A stretch of 64,000 bases of DNA from UBA6016 sp041915365 (GTDB taxonomy: Bacteria > Campylobacterota > Campylobacteria > Campylobacterales > UBA6016). Shown piece after piece: positions 45,348 to 54,044 of the stretch; position 1 is the stretch's first letter, and the number at the start of each line of letters is the position of its first letter. The stretch covers positions 62,001 through 126,000 of the forward strand of contig JAYSBP010000004.1 in the NCBI GenBank assembly GCA_041915365.1, in the 5' to 3' direction. The notes under the pieces are model-generated. The model had not been told where the DNA came from and ran no database searches. It saw nothing but the letters and a program-made list of their open reading frames with translations. Position numbers and translations under genes: made by a program.

Positions 45348-46516
45348 TGAATAAAACTGTTAAGCTACTTACACTTACGGCGCTTGCAGGCATTAGCCTC
45401 ACCGCTGCCGAGTCGCTAACAGCGGCAAAAGCGGACAAGCTAGATGCTAGCAAGGTAAAGCTTGAGAGCGTAATCTTGTATCCGCAGACAACAATCGGAA
45501 ACAACGACAAAGAGGCTACTGCAAAAATGAAAGGGCTAAAAGCTCTTGAAGCAAGAGCCGGCGTAGCTGTGAGCAAAAATGAGATGATGGTCGTCATCAA
45601 ATGGAAAGACGCTACAAACTCAAAACAAAGCTCTACTAGCACAAAACTATTTGGCGACGGCGTGGCAATACAATTCCCATCCGCTTGTTCTGAGGCCGAC
45701 AAGCTACCTTACATCGGTATGGGAAGCGAAGGAAGACAAGTAACTGTGCTTTTGCAAAAAAATACAGACGCAATATATCCTACTAGCGACAAAGCTGATA
45801 TAACAACGCAACAAGTAAGACAAAACCTAAACCTATTCGGCGACGAACTTAAGAAAAAAGAGGCTGCGCAAAAAGCTCTTGGCGGCAAATACTCTAAAGT
45901 TTTCGTATCAGAGGGCTTTAGATCTATGACTGAAGTTAGAGATGCCAAAGGGTATGAGATGTCCATGAGCTACAAAGGCGGCGAATGGACTGCGGTATTC
46001 AAAAAACCGCTTAACGACGAGTACTCAAAATCTTGTGACGCAACCCCAATGGCCATAGCTATTTGGGACGGTGCAAAAGACGGCAGAAACGGTAACAAAT
46101 GGCTATCAGGCTGGACTCCTATCAACGTAACCGGAAGTGCGAAAGCAAAAGCCGACATAGCTAAAATCACGGAAAAATCAAAAGGCAATGTAGCTAACGG
46201 TAAAAAACTAGCTACAGACAATTGTTCATCTTGCCACACGATGGGAGAAATCAAAGCTCCTATGGCATATATGGCGCCTGACCTTACAAACATCGGCGGC
46301 TACGCTAATGCGGCATACATAAAAGAGTCTATCCTAAACCCAAGTGCGGCGATAGTGCCTGGATACAACAAAAATGCACACCCTTCAGGCGTTTGGTACA
46401 ACGTAGACGACAAGGGTGTGAGAACTTCTGCTATGCCTGCGTTTGACTATCTAAAAGCAAACGAAATTGACGATATAGTAGCGTTCCTACAGACTCTAAA
46501 AGCGGGGGTAAAATAA
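45347..46516 (+). CDS. heme-b subunit fused to a monoheme cytochrome c domain
   Basis: 389 aa with a Sec signal peptide. Residues ~30-265 match the ethylbenzene-dehydrogenase-type gamma subunit (GDGVAIQFPSACSEADKLPYIGMGS, then the AIAIWDGAKDGRNGNKWLSGW block), which holds heme b between Met and Lys. A second domain (~280-389) has CSSCH (C293, C296, H297) and a late Met (TSAMPAFDYL), a class I cytochrome c. Stand-alone relatives (SerC, ClrC, DdhC, ~230 aa) lack this domain. The fusion wires the enzyme directly to periplasmic cytochromes. Confidence 0.88.
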   Translation: MNKTVKLLTLTALAGISLTAAESLTAAKADKLDASKVKLESVILYPQTTIGNNDKEATAKMKGLKALEARAGVAVSKNEMMVVIKWKDATNSKQSSTSTKLFGDGVAIQFPSACSEADKLPYIGMGSEGRQVTVLLQKNTDAIYPTSDKADITTQQVRQNLNLFGDELKKKEAAQKALGGKYSKVFVSEGFRSMTEVRDAKGYEMSMSYKGGEWTAVFKKPLNDEYSKSCDATPMAIAIWDGAKDGRNGNKWLSGWTPINVTGSAKAKADIAKITEKSKGNVANGKKLATDNCSSCHTMGEIKAPMAYMAPDLTNIGGYANAAYIKESILNPSAAIVPGYNKNAHPSGVWYNVDDKGVRTSAMPAFDYLKANEIDDIVAFLQTLKAGVK

Positions 46517-46908
46517 TGCTAAAAAAAATCATTCTTGCCGCTAGTTTTGCGGCTATTGCGGCGACATCGTCTTACGCTTCTACAGCTTCCGCAGAGGATG
46601 CGAAGCCAAAAGCGGGTGAGATTGAGAAAAAAGGGTTCTTGGCTACCGAGGAGTGCATAAAAAAAGGGATGTTTAAAGATTGCAAGCTAGATACTACGGT
46701 AAATAGCCCGATTGCCCTATATGTACACTCTGAGGGTATGATGTACAAACTAGAGCCGGCAGAAGTTTCTTTGCATGAGCTTGACGAAGGTCTAAACAAA
46801 AATAACGTAACCGTAATAGGTACGCTAGAAAAAGGCAACGTTATCAAAATCAGATCGTACAAAGCTCCACCACCGGAAGGCAAGTCATTCTTCAAAGGTT
46901 GCCTCTAA
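46516..46908 (+). CDS. small secreted protein of the reductase operon, unknown function
   Basis: 130 aa with a Sec signal peptide (KKIILAASFAAIAATSSYA). Mature part has three Cys (ECIKKG, DCKLD, KGCL at the end). A middle segment, SPIALYVHSEGMMYKLEPAEVSLHELDEGLNKNNVTVIGTLEKGNVIKIRSYKAPPP, reads like a small beta-barrel (OB-like, inference). Start overlaps the previous stop (TAATG), so it is tightly coupled to the cytochrome subunit. Not recognised. Confidence 0.72.
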   Translation: MLKKIILAASFAAIAATSSYASTASAEDAKPKAGEIEKKGFLATEECIKKGMFKDCKLDTTVNSPIALYVHSEGMMYKLEPAEVSLHELDEGLNKNNVTVIGTLEKGNVIKIRSYKAPPPEGKSFFKGCL

Positions 46909-46918
46909 TTATCTTTGA

Positions 46919-46943
46919 GCAAAGGGGCATTAAGCCTCTTTGC
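46919..46943 (+). terminator. intra-operon hairpin
   Basis: GCAAAGGGGC-ATTAA-GCCTCTTTGC: ten paired positions, one G-U. It follows the structural genes by 11 bases and has no strong T-run. It likely reduces read-through into the chaperone gene or protects the upstream mRNA. Confidence 0.6.
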
Positions 46944-46984
46944 CATATTCTTACATCCACTTTTTCTCTAAGGCATCAATCAAT

Positions 46985-47539
46985 ATGGATAACAAACAAA
47001 GAGCTTTTATATATGCGTTTATGTCAACCGTTTTTTCCGATAAACTCTCAAAAAAAAGCATAGAAGATTTAAAAAATAATCCAGCGCTTTTAGACTTGAT
47101 CGGAGAGAATGCAAGACGTTACTTTGATGAAAATGATATAGGGACGCTAGACGACGAGCTAAATGTAGATTTCACAAGTGCATTTTTGGCCAACTCACAC
47201 CCTGTCGAGTCTTCTATAACCGATGCAAAACATCAAATATCCACTGGACTTGAAAATCCGGTTATGACTTTTTATATAGAGAGTGGGTTTGATGTCAACC
47301 TCAATAACACAAATCTTTTGACGCCCGATCATATAGCGATTGAACTTGGCTTTATGCAAAATCTAACGCTAAGCGAAGACGCAAAAACACAAAAAGAGTT
47401 TATGCGAAAACACGTTCTAAAATGGATGATTCCATATTTTGTAGGGGTAAAATCTTTAGTTGAAACACCTTTTTATACTGACTTTTTAGATTTTGCAACA
47501 GATTTTCTGCTCTCGGACTATGAGGCGTTAAATGTCTAG
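46985..47539 (+). CDS. TorD/DmsD-family molybdoenzyme chaperone
   Basis: About 184 aa, all-helical. Family-typical features are AFIYAFMSTVFSD near the N terminus, a central VDFTSAFLANSHPVESS (matching the YxxLF-P-E/S-S segment) and DHIAIELGFMQNLT (E/D-H-x-x-x-E-L-x-F-M). Binds the Tat signal and apo-form of the catalytic subunit until cofactor insertion. ATG chosen after AAGG; an upstream in-frame start adds 15 residues and covers a hairpin. Overlaps the ferredoxin gene by eight bases. Confidence 0.87.
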   Translation: MDNKQRAFIYAFMSTVFSDKLSKKSIEDLKNNPALLDLIGENARRYFDENDIGTLDDELNVDFTSAFLANSHPVESSITDAKHQISTGLENPVMTFYIESGFDVNLNNTNLLTPDHIAIELGFMQNLTLSEDAKTQKEFMRKHVLKWMIPYFVGVKSLVETPFYTDFLDFATDFLLSDYEALNV

Positions 47540-48611
47540 TTTTACTATAGACCCGCTCAAATGTCTTCGCCACGACTATGCCTATAATAGCTGTAATATC
47601 TGTATAAACGCATGCCCTGAAAAGGCCATAGACCTTAAAAGGGCAAAAATAGCTATCGATGAAAACTTATGCACATCTTGTCATGGCTGCGTTGGAGTTT
47701 GTCCAACGGAAGCGATAGAATCCGATAGATTTGAGCCAAATATCTTCATTGCCAAAGAGATAGCGTTTGAAACCAATGAGCTAAAACAAAAGCTAATAAG
47801 TGACAAACTGACACTATCTTGCAAAGAGATAGGCGTGTGTCTGTCCGTCTTCTCATCCGAACATCTAATAACACTGGCTCTAAAAAGCTGTAGAAAAATA
47901 GCCGCCGATGTGAGTCCGTGCGCAGATTGCGACTTGAACAAACAAGACAAATTAAAGCAGATAATAGACGGCGCTACCGCTGAGGCAAACAGCTTTTTAA
48001 ATGCTTTTGCTTCAAAAGAAATAGAGATAAACGCACAAAAAAAGAGCGATAGAAGAGATTTTTTTAAGACGATATTCAAACGAACGGCATCAACCGTTGA
48101 AGAGATAAAAGAAGACACGCAAAAACCAAAAACAAAGCTACCGTTAAAGAGAATTCTTCTAAAAAATACCGTTAAAGAGCTACTTGAGGATACGAATAGA
48201 TTTGTGGAGGGCAACTATTCTTTTAGCGTCTCAAAAACCATCAACAAAGAGTGCACAAACTGCAAAAGCTGCGTTGAATTTTGCCCGACAAATGCCCTTT
48301 TTTATTCCAATGATTTTTCAAAAATATACTTCCAAAGCGGCAAATGCACCGATTGTTCTATATGCAACGATATATGCGAAGTAAAAGCTTTTGAAGACGG
48401 TTTCGAGCACGATATGGCTATGTTTGCCTTTGATAAAGCCAAAACTGCGATAGAACACGATCTAAAAGTATGTACGTCTTGTAAAATGGCCTTTGCTTCA
48501 AAAGAGGGCGAAGAGATTTGTCCAAAGTGTGTAGAGTTCAAAAATGATTTTGAATATATGTTTATGACAGCCGAAGAGCTGGAAGCGGCACAAAAAGAGA
48601 GAAAAGTTTAA
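47532..48611 (+). CDS. polyferredoxin with C-terminal zinc-ribbon-like motif
   Basis: 359 aa, no signal peptide. Two ferredoxin pairs: N-terminal CNICINACPEKAI and CTSCHGCVGVCPTEAI, and C-terminal CTNCKSCVEFCPTNAL and CTDCSICNDICEVKAF. The middle contains DRRDFFKTIF, a twin-Arg-like stretch that is internal and so unlikely to direct export. The end has CTSCKMAF...CPKC, rubredoxin/zinc-ribbon spacing. Probably a cytoplasmic electron or cluster donor for the reductase; similar genes often sit near molybdoenzymes in this phylum. Convergent overlap with queF. Confidence 0.82.
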   Translation: MSSFTIDPLKCLRHDYAYNSCNICINACPEKAIDLKRAKIAIDENLCTSCHGCVGVCPTEAIESDRFEPNIFIAKEIAFETNELKQKLISDKLTLSCKEIGVCLSVFSSEHLITLALKSCRKIAADVSPCADCDLNKQDKLKQIIDGATAEANSFLNAFASKEIEINAQKKSDRRDFFKTIFKRTASTVEEIKEDTQKPKTKLPLKRILLKNTVKELLEDTNRFVEGNYSFSVSKTINKECTNCKSCVEFCPTNALFYSNDFSKIYFQSGKCTDCSICNDICEVKAFEDGFEHDMAMFAFDKAKTAIEHDLKVCTSCKMAFASKEGEEICPKCVEFKNDFEYMFMTAEELEAAQKERKV

Positions 48612-48620
48612 CTCTCTTTT
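48593..48620. terminator. bidirectional terminator between polyferredoxin and queF
   Basis: AAAAGAGAG and CTCTCTTTT form perfect 9-bp arms around a 10-base loop and overlap both stop codons. T-rich 3' ends on both strands fit intrinsic termination in each direction. Confidence 0.65.
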
Positions 48621-48997
48621 GTAAAATTAACCGAGTCTATTTCAATTACAGTATGGACATTCCCGCGAGGTTCAAAATCAAACGTAAGTTTCATCCATTT
48701 TGGAGCTAGTTTTGAGTAAAGGGTATCGAATACCTCATTTGCTACGTTTTCGTGCGAAATATGCCTATTTCTGAACGAATTAACGTATAGTTTGATAGCT
48801 TTTAATTCTACTACTGACTTATTTGGCGTATATTCAAGGTATATAGTTCCAAAATCAGGATAGCCACTTCTAGGGCATAGTGCCGTAAATTCCGGCAATG
48901 TTATTTTGATAACATAGTTTTTGGTGTGTTCATTTGGCCAGATTTCGAGGTCTTTGTCGACGTCAAAATCGGCTACTATTTTCTCTCCGTATTTCAC
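48608..48997 (-). CDS. queF: NADPH-dependent preQ0 reductase
   Basis: 129 aa, the short (YkvM-type) form. Catalytic Cys in FTALCPRSGYPDFGTIYLEY; ELKAIKLYVNSFRNRHISHENVANEVFD is the QueF signature, with substrate Glu and NADPH site. Makes preQ1 for queuosine tRNA modification. GTG start overlapping the gyrB stop (TAGTG), the usual gene order in this phylum. Confidence 0.95.
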   Translation of the reverse strand: MKYGEKIVADFDVDKDLEIWPNEHTKNYVIKITLPEFTALCPRSGYPDFGTIYLEYTPNKSVVELKAIKLYVNSFRNRHISHENVANEVFDTLYSKLAPKWMKLTFDFEPRGNVHTVIEIDSVNFTKES

Positions 48998-51309
48998 TAT
49001 ACGTCCAAATGCTTAACGTCTTTTGCGTGCTCTTCAATATATTTTCTTCTAGGCTCTACCTCATCGCCCATGAATAGTGTGAATATACCGTCAGCATCGC
49101 TGATATTTTCTACCATTACCTTCACAAGTCTTCTATTTTGTGGGTTCATAGTGGTTTCCCACAGCTGCTCAGGGTTCATCTCACCAAGACCTTTGTATCT
49201 TTGGATATATGCGCCTTTTTTTGCCGCATCTTCTACATTGTCAAGAACGGTAAACACATCTTTACCGCCAAGAAGCGATAGATTTTTCTCTTTTAGTTTA
49301 TTGAATATATGTATCGCTTCAGCAAACAAATGATTCGTAAAAAGATTGTCATCGACTATTATCTCTTCAAGACCTGCATCTGTTTGGACAAATAAGTGTA
49401 TTTTTTCTTCATCAAGAGTTTTTGAAAGGATATTAAAACCTATTTGTTTGATATAAGCCTCAAGGTCAGCAAATAGAGCATCATTTTCAAGAGCCAAAAG
49501 CTCCTCGTGCTCTATAAGCCTTTGTACTACTTTTACTAGTGAATATCTCTTTTTGAGCTCCTCTAATATATTTTTGTAATACGCCGTGACTCTAAGTATC
49601 TCTTTTATCTCTTTGTGGTCTTTTTCGTCAACACCGAGCGACTCGATACCATTTTCTATAAGAAAATCGCTAAGGGCATTTGAATCTTTAAGATATATCT
49701 CTTTTTTACCCTTTTTATACCTATACAGAGGCGGCTGAGCTATATAAACATTTCCATTGTGTATTAGCGGATTTAGGAAACGATAAAAGAACGTCAAAAG
49801 AAGCGTTTGGATATGGCTTCCGTCTACGTCGGCATCCGTCATTATGATTAGTTTGCCGTATCTTAGTTTTTCAGGGTCAAACTCATCGCCTATCCCACAA
49901 CCAAGAGCAGTTATGATATTTTTGATTTCATCTGATTTTAGGATTTTCTCTAGCCCTGATTTTTCAACGTTTAGAATCTTACCTTTTAGCGGAAGTATCG
50001 CTTGAAAAACCCTGTTTCTACCTTGTTTCGCACTTCCTCCCGCAGAGTCGCCCTCCACCAGATATAGTTCAGTTATCCCTGAGTCTTTGCTTTGGCAATC
50101 TGCTAGCTTGCCCGGTAGAGTTCCTACGGTCATAGACTCCTTTTTACGGGTCAAATCTCTAGCTTTTTTCGCTGCTTCTCTACCTTTTGCCGCCAGTAGA
50201 GCCTTATTCATGATAGCTCTTGCTTCTATCGGGTTTTCTTCAAAATACTTAACAAGTTTTTCATATGCTAGTTTTTGAACAAGAGGACGTACGTATGAGC
50301 TTCCTAGTTTTCCTTTTGTTTGACCTTCAAATTGTGGCTCAGGAACACGTACGGATACTATAGCGACAAGACCTTCTCTGATGTCGTCACCCGTTACTTT
50401 CGTATCTTTTTCCCTAGCATTTGCATTGGCCTCAACATACGCTGTGATAGCTCTCGTTAGACCGGCTCTAAACCCGCTCTCATGCGTACCGCCATCACCT
50501 GTTTTGATATTATTGACAAAGCTTAAAACTTTTTCATCGTAGCTTTCATTGTACAATAGTGCGATGTCGGCCTCAATATCTTCTAGCTTATCACTAAAAG
50601 AAACTACCTTAGTTAGGGCTGTTCTCGTGCTTATATCTTCAACAAATTGTGCAATACCACCTTCAAATTTATAGACTTCTTTTGTCCCGCTTCTCTCGTC
50701 GTTTAGAGTAATAGATATTTTTGGATTTAGATAGGCAAGTTCTTTAAATCTTTTTGCAAGTATTTCAAATTGGAATTCTACGGTTTCAAATATAGTACCG
50801 TCAGGCCAAAACTCTACTATCGTACCGTTTTTCTTTGTATCTCCGGTAATTTCAAGAAGATTTTGAGGAATACCTTTTTCAAAGTCTTGCTCATGGATTT
50901 TTCCATTTTTATGGATTGTTACATGCAATTTTGTAGAAAGGGCATTGACGACAGAGATACCGACGCCGTGCAAACCACCAGAGACTTTATAAGTATCTTT
51001 GTCAAATTTTCCACCAGCGTGAAGTACTGTAAGAACAACTGTAGCAGCAGATATACCCTCTGTTGGGTGAATATCTACAGGAATACCCCTACCGTTATCT
51101 TTTACGATTGCAGAACCTGATTTTGTTAGCGTAACTTCTATAGTATCACAGTATCCTGCCATCGATTCGTCGATAGAGTTATCAACCGCTTCATAAATAA
51201 GATGGTGCAGACCGCCTACGCTTGTGTCGCCGATATACATACCCGGTCTTTTTCTGACCGCTTCCAAACCTTTTAAAACTTTAATATTACCAGCGCCGTA
51301 TTCGCTCAT
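48997..51309 (-). CDS. gyrB: DNA gyrase subunit B
   Basis: 770 aa. GHKL ATPase motifs AVDNSIDESMAGYCD, DNGRGIPVDIHP and GGLHGVGISVVNALS; TOPRIM with EGDSAGG and DADVDGSHI; C-terminal YKGLGEMNPEQLWETTMNP. Supercoils DNA with GyrA. Downstream of dnaA-dnaN in the origin cluster. Confidence 0.98.
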   Translation of the reverse strand: MSEYGAGNIKVLKGLEAVRKRPGMYIGDTSVGGLHHLIYEAVDNSIDESMAGYCDTIEVTLTKSGSAIVKDNGRGIPVDIHPTEGISAATVVLTVLHAGGKFDKDTYKVSGGLHGVGISVVNALSTKLHVTIHKNGKIHEQDFEKGIPQNLLEITGDTKKNGTIVEFWPDGTIFETVEFQFEILAKRFKELAYLNPKISITLNDERSGTKEVYKFEGGIAQFVEDISTRTALTKVVSFSDKLEDIEADIALLYNESYDEKVLSFVNNIKTGDGGTHESGFRAGLTRAITAYVEANANAREKDTKVTGDDIREGLVAIVSVRVPEPQFEGQTKGKLGSSYVRPLVQKLAYEKLVKYFEENPIEARAIMNKALLAAKGREAAKKARDLTRKKESMTVGTLPGKLADCQSKDSGITELYLVEGDSAGGSAKQGRNRVFQAILPLKGKILNVEKSGLEKILKSDEIKNIITALGCGIGDEFDPEKLRYGKLIIMTDADVDGSHIQTLLLTFFYRFLNPLIHNGNVYIAQPPLYRYKKGKKEIYLKDSNALSDFLIENGIESLGVDEKDHKEIKEILRVTAYYKNILEELKKRYSLVKVVQRLIEHEELLALENDALFADLEAYIKQIGFNILSKTLDEEKIHLFVQTDAGLEEIIVDDNLFTNHLFAEAIHIFNKLKEKNLSLLGGKDVFTVLDNVEDAAKKGAYIQRYKGLGEMNPEQLWETTMNPQNRRLVKVMVENISDADGIFTLFMGDEVEPRRKYIEEHAKDVKHLDV

Positions 51310-51354
51310 GAAACCTCTTTTACTTCTTTGTTGCTACTTGTTCGTTGTTATTAA

Positions 51355-52422
51355 TTATAAAAATATAGGCATTACTATAGTTATAAAATTGTCGCTTTTT
51401 AGTTCAAACGGCATATTCGGTTCGTTAAATCCAGCCGTAAACTCTTTTGAATCAATGCTAGATAGAAAATCAAGTATAAATCTTGAATTGAAAGCTATTT
51501 GGTATTCGTTTTCTACGCTAGAGATGAACTCTACCTCCGTTTTAGCTTCCATGTTCTCTTCAGATAAGCTTTCAAATATGATTTTATCTCTCATAAAAGT
51601 CATTTTTATCTCATTTGAAATGTTGCTAATTTGCTTGATAGCCTCTATGATTTTATCTTTTTGAAGAGTTTGAACGTATTTCAGTTCTTTTGGCAAAATT
51701 CTGTGATAATCAGGGAATTTACCGTTAATTAGTTTTGTAAAGAATAGATACTGTTTTGTTTTGATAACTAGGTAGTTTTGGCTATAGAACATCTCTACAT
51801 CATCAAAAAACAGTTTACCTATCTCTTGAATAGCTTTTTTAGGAATTATTATAGATAGTTCTTCTTTGTTTTGTTCATCTAGTTGAACTATGGCTAGTCT
51901 TTTTGTATCCGTTGATACTATGTTAACCCCACCTGTTTTTATATCAAGAAGTGCACCGTTTAGTTCGTATTTTGGATTGTTGTTATCTATTGCGGGAGTT
52001 ATTTTTTTGAAAGCCCCGATTAGTTTTACAGAGTTAAGACCAATTTTTGGAAGATGCTCATATTCAGGAAACTTAGGAAACTCTTTTGCGTCAAACGTAG
52101 GCATTTTGAGCTTAGAGCCTTTTTGTTTTACGGTTATATTGTTTTCGGAGTATTCTACGGTTATATCTTCATCTTTTAGGTTTCTAACATAATCGGCTAT
52201 TTTTTTACCGTTAGCTGTAGCAAAACCTTCCTCTACGATATTTACATCTTCGTTTGTTATCTTAAGGCCGATTTCATTATCTGTTCCTCTCAGAGTAAGA
52301 ACACCTTCTTTTGCCTCTATGTAAACATGAGATGTTATCTGGCTATTATCTTTTTTTTCGATAAATGGGATGATGTTTGATAGCATCTGTTCAAAGATTG
52401 TTTTGTTAACCGTAATTTTCAT
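51355..52422 (-). CDS. dnaN: DNA polymerase III beta sliding clamp
   Basis: 355 aa, three-domain clamp fold. Typical blocks are ATANGKKIADYVRNL, NGALLDI...DTKRLAIVQL and the C-terminal EFTAGFNEPNMPFELKSD...VMPIFL. Transcribed with dnaA and gyrB on the minus strand. The 137-base gap to dnaA holds origin-like sequence. Confidence 0.96.
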   Translation of the reverse strand: MKITVNKTIFEQMLSNIIPFIEKKDNSQITSHVYIEAKEGVLTLRGTDNEIGLKITNEDVNIVEEGFATANGKKIADYVRNLKDEDITVEYSENNITVKQKGSKLKMPTFDAKEFPKFPEYEHLPKIGLNSVKLIGAFKKITPAIDNNNPKYELNGALLDIKTGGVNIVSTDTKRLAIVQLDEQNKEELSIIIPKKAIQEIGKLFFDDVEMFYSQNYLVIKTKQYLFFTKLINGKFPDYHRILPKELKYVQTLQKDKIIEAIKQISNISNEIKMTFMRDKIIFESLSEENMEAKTEVEFISSVENEYQIAFNSRFILDFLSSIDSKEFTAGFNEPNMPFELKSDNFITIVMPIFL

Positions 52423-52559
52423 CTTCGCTCCTTCTTATTTTTAAGAAATTTTAGTAGTAGTATTAGCATGGCGTGTTTAAGTGAAAAACTTTTGTCAGCG
52501 CCGTTTTAATAAAGCCTAAAAACAATTTGTTTATTATCCTTATTTTTCACTTAATTCAC
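52423..52559. other. dnaA-dnaN intergenic origin segment (oriC2-like)
   Basis: AT-rich 137 bp. A run of TAG triplets at 52452-52466 (TAG TAG TAG TAT TAG) matches the DnaA-trio repeat that guides DnaA onto single-stranded DNA at unwinding elements. Degenerate DnaA boxes flank it (AAGTGAAAA near 52480, TTTTTCACTTAATTCACTT near 52543). Helicobacter pylori has a bipartite origin with the unwinding element in this same gap (established), so the assignment is by motif and position. Confidence 0.6.
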
Positions 52560-53888
52560 TTAAACTTCGTTTTTAATCTTTATTTTGTTTTTTAGTTCTT
52601 CTAGTTTTACTTCAAAATCTCTATCGTTTTTGATAGTTTCGTTGATTTTTTTGATAGAGTGACTAACTGCCGTATGGTCTTTCATCCCAAAATAAGTAGC
52701 GATGATAGGCATAGAGTTTGGTGTTAGGTTTCTGGCTAGATAAATGACTATTCTTCTTGCGTTTACTATCGATGTACTTCTTGATTTTGAGCGGATTTCA
52801 CTAGGCTTGATATTCAGCTCTTTCGAGACTATCTCTACGATATGGTCTATTGTTATGTTTTCTCTTGTCTCTCTGAGCTGGTCTTTGAGGACATTTTTTG
52901 CAAACTCAAGGCTTATCTCTTGCCCCATCATTTTTGCAAATGCGTTTAGTTTGATGATGACACCCTCTATCTCTCTGATGCTTTCACCCAAAGTAGCCGC
53001 TATGTAGCCTACGACTTCAGAGTTTAGATGTATGCCGTTTAGCTCACATTTTTTGTTTACGATGGCTATCTTGGTTTCTAGCTCAGGAGGGGCGATGTCT
53101 GCTATAAGTCCCGATTCAAATCTGCTTTTTAGTCTTGCCTCAAGTCCGCCTATTTGTTTTGGATGCTTGTCGGAGGTCATTACTATTTGTTTGCCGTTTG
53201 ACTGTAGCTCGTTAAACGTATGAAAAAACTCCTCTTGAGTTCCTTCTTTGTTTGACAAGAACTGTACGTCGTCTATTAGCAAGGCATCGCAATTTCTATA
53301 TTTTTCACGAAATCTATCCATTGTTTGGTTGCGAAGGTGGGAGGTAAAATCATTCATGAACTGTTCGATAGTTGCGTATATGACATTTTTGCCCTCGCCG
53401 GTGATTTTATTGCCGATAGCTTGCAAAAGGTGTGTTTTACCGAGACCCACGCCACCGTAGATAAAAAGTGGATTATATAGTTTTCCCGGTTTTTCGGCTA
53501 CAGATATTGCGGCCGTATGTGCAAATTTGTTTGAAGAGCCCACGACGAAGCTGTCAAAAGTCCATGAGGGATTGAGTATTGTGCTTTTACTTTTTTGAGC
53601 TATAGATACGGCGTTGTCAAACTTTGCCGCCTCTTTTTTACTTTTTTTTGCCGCACCCACAGAGACTTTTACCTCTGGTTTTATCCCCGTTTGGAGTTCA
53701 AAAAGATGAGCGATTTTTGGACCGTATTTTGACTCTACCCATTTAGCTACGAATGGGTTTGCGGCTTTGAGCACTACGAGGTCTGATTTGGAAGCGTCTT
53801 CGTCAAATATAAGACCGACCAAATAGTTTTCGTATTCGACCTCGGAGAGTTCCGCTTTAAGAAGTTTTCGGATAGTATCAAAAATCAT
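52560..53888 (-). CDS. dnaA: chromosomal replication initiator DnaA
   Basis: 442 aa. Domain III AAA+ with Walker A YGGVGLGKTHLL and Walker B DALLIDDVQFLSNKE; domain IV DNA-binding signature MKDHTAVSHSIKKINE. The N-terminal domain I interaction fold is present. Flanked on both sides by origin-like sequence. Confidence 0.98.
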   Translation of the reverse strand: MIFDTIRKLLKAELSEVEYENYLVGLIFDEDASKSDLVVLKAANPFVAKWVESKYGPKIAHLFELQTGIKPEVKVSVGAAKKSKKEAAKFDNAVSIAQKSKSTILNPSWTFDSFVVGSSNKFAHTAAISVAEKPGKLYNPLFIYGGVGLGKTHLLQAIGNKITGEGKNVIYATIEQFMNDFTSHLRNQTMDRFREKYRNCDALLIDDVQFLSNKEGTQEEFFHTFNELQSNGKQIVMTSDKHPKQIGGLEARLKSRFESGLIADIAPPELETKIAIVNKKCELNGIHLNSEVVGYIAATLGESIREIEGVIIKLNAFAKMMGQEISLEFAKNVLKDQLRETRENITIDHIVEIVSKELNIKPSEIRSKSRSTSIVNARRIVIYLARNLTPNSMPIIATYFGMKDHTAVSHSIKKINETIKNDRDFEVKLEELKNKIKIKNEV

Positions 53889-54044
53889 TAAGAGCCCTGT
53901 GAATAACGGTGTTAAAACTGTTTGAGATAGTATCTGAAAAATTATGAAAAACTATTGAATTTGTTTGGTTCGAGCCTTTTCACGGTCAAAGTTATTCACA
54001 CCCGTGAAACATTATGTGAATAAAATGCGATTTGGGACAAAATA
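53889..54044. other. replication origin segment with DnaA boxes (oriC1-like)
   Basis: Three perfect TTATTCACA boxes: 53898-53906 (minus), 53992-54000 (plus) and 54015-54023 (minus). Partial matches are TTTTCACGG near 53980 and CCGTGAAAC near 54003. Lies between divergent dnaA and ruvC. It also must contain the dnaA promoter, so DnaA autoregulation is likely. Confidence 0.82.

Noticed and set aside
40431..46908. Perchlorate/chlorate reduction operon
   Set aside because: No chlorite dismutase gene is present, which such pathways need; the rhodanese points elsewhere, though the subunit family alone cannot exclude it.
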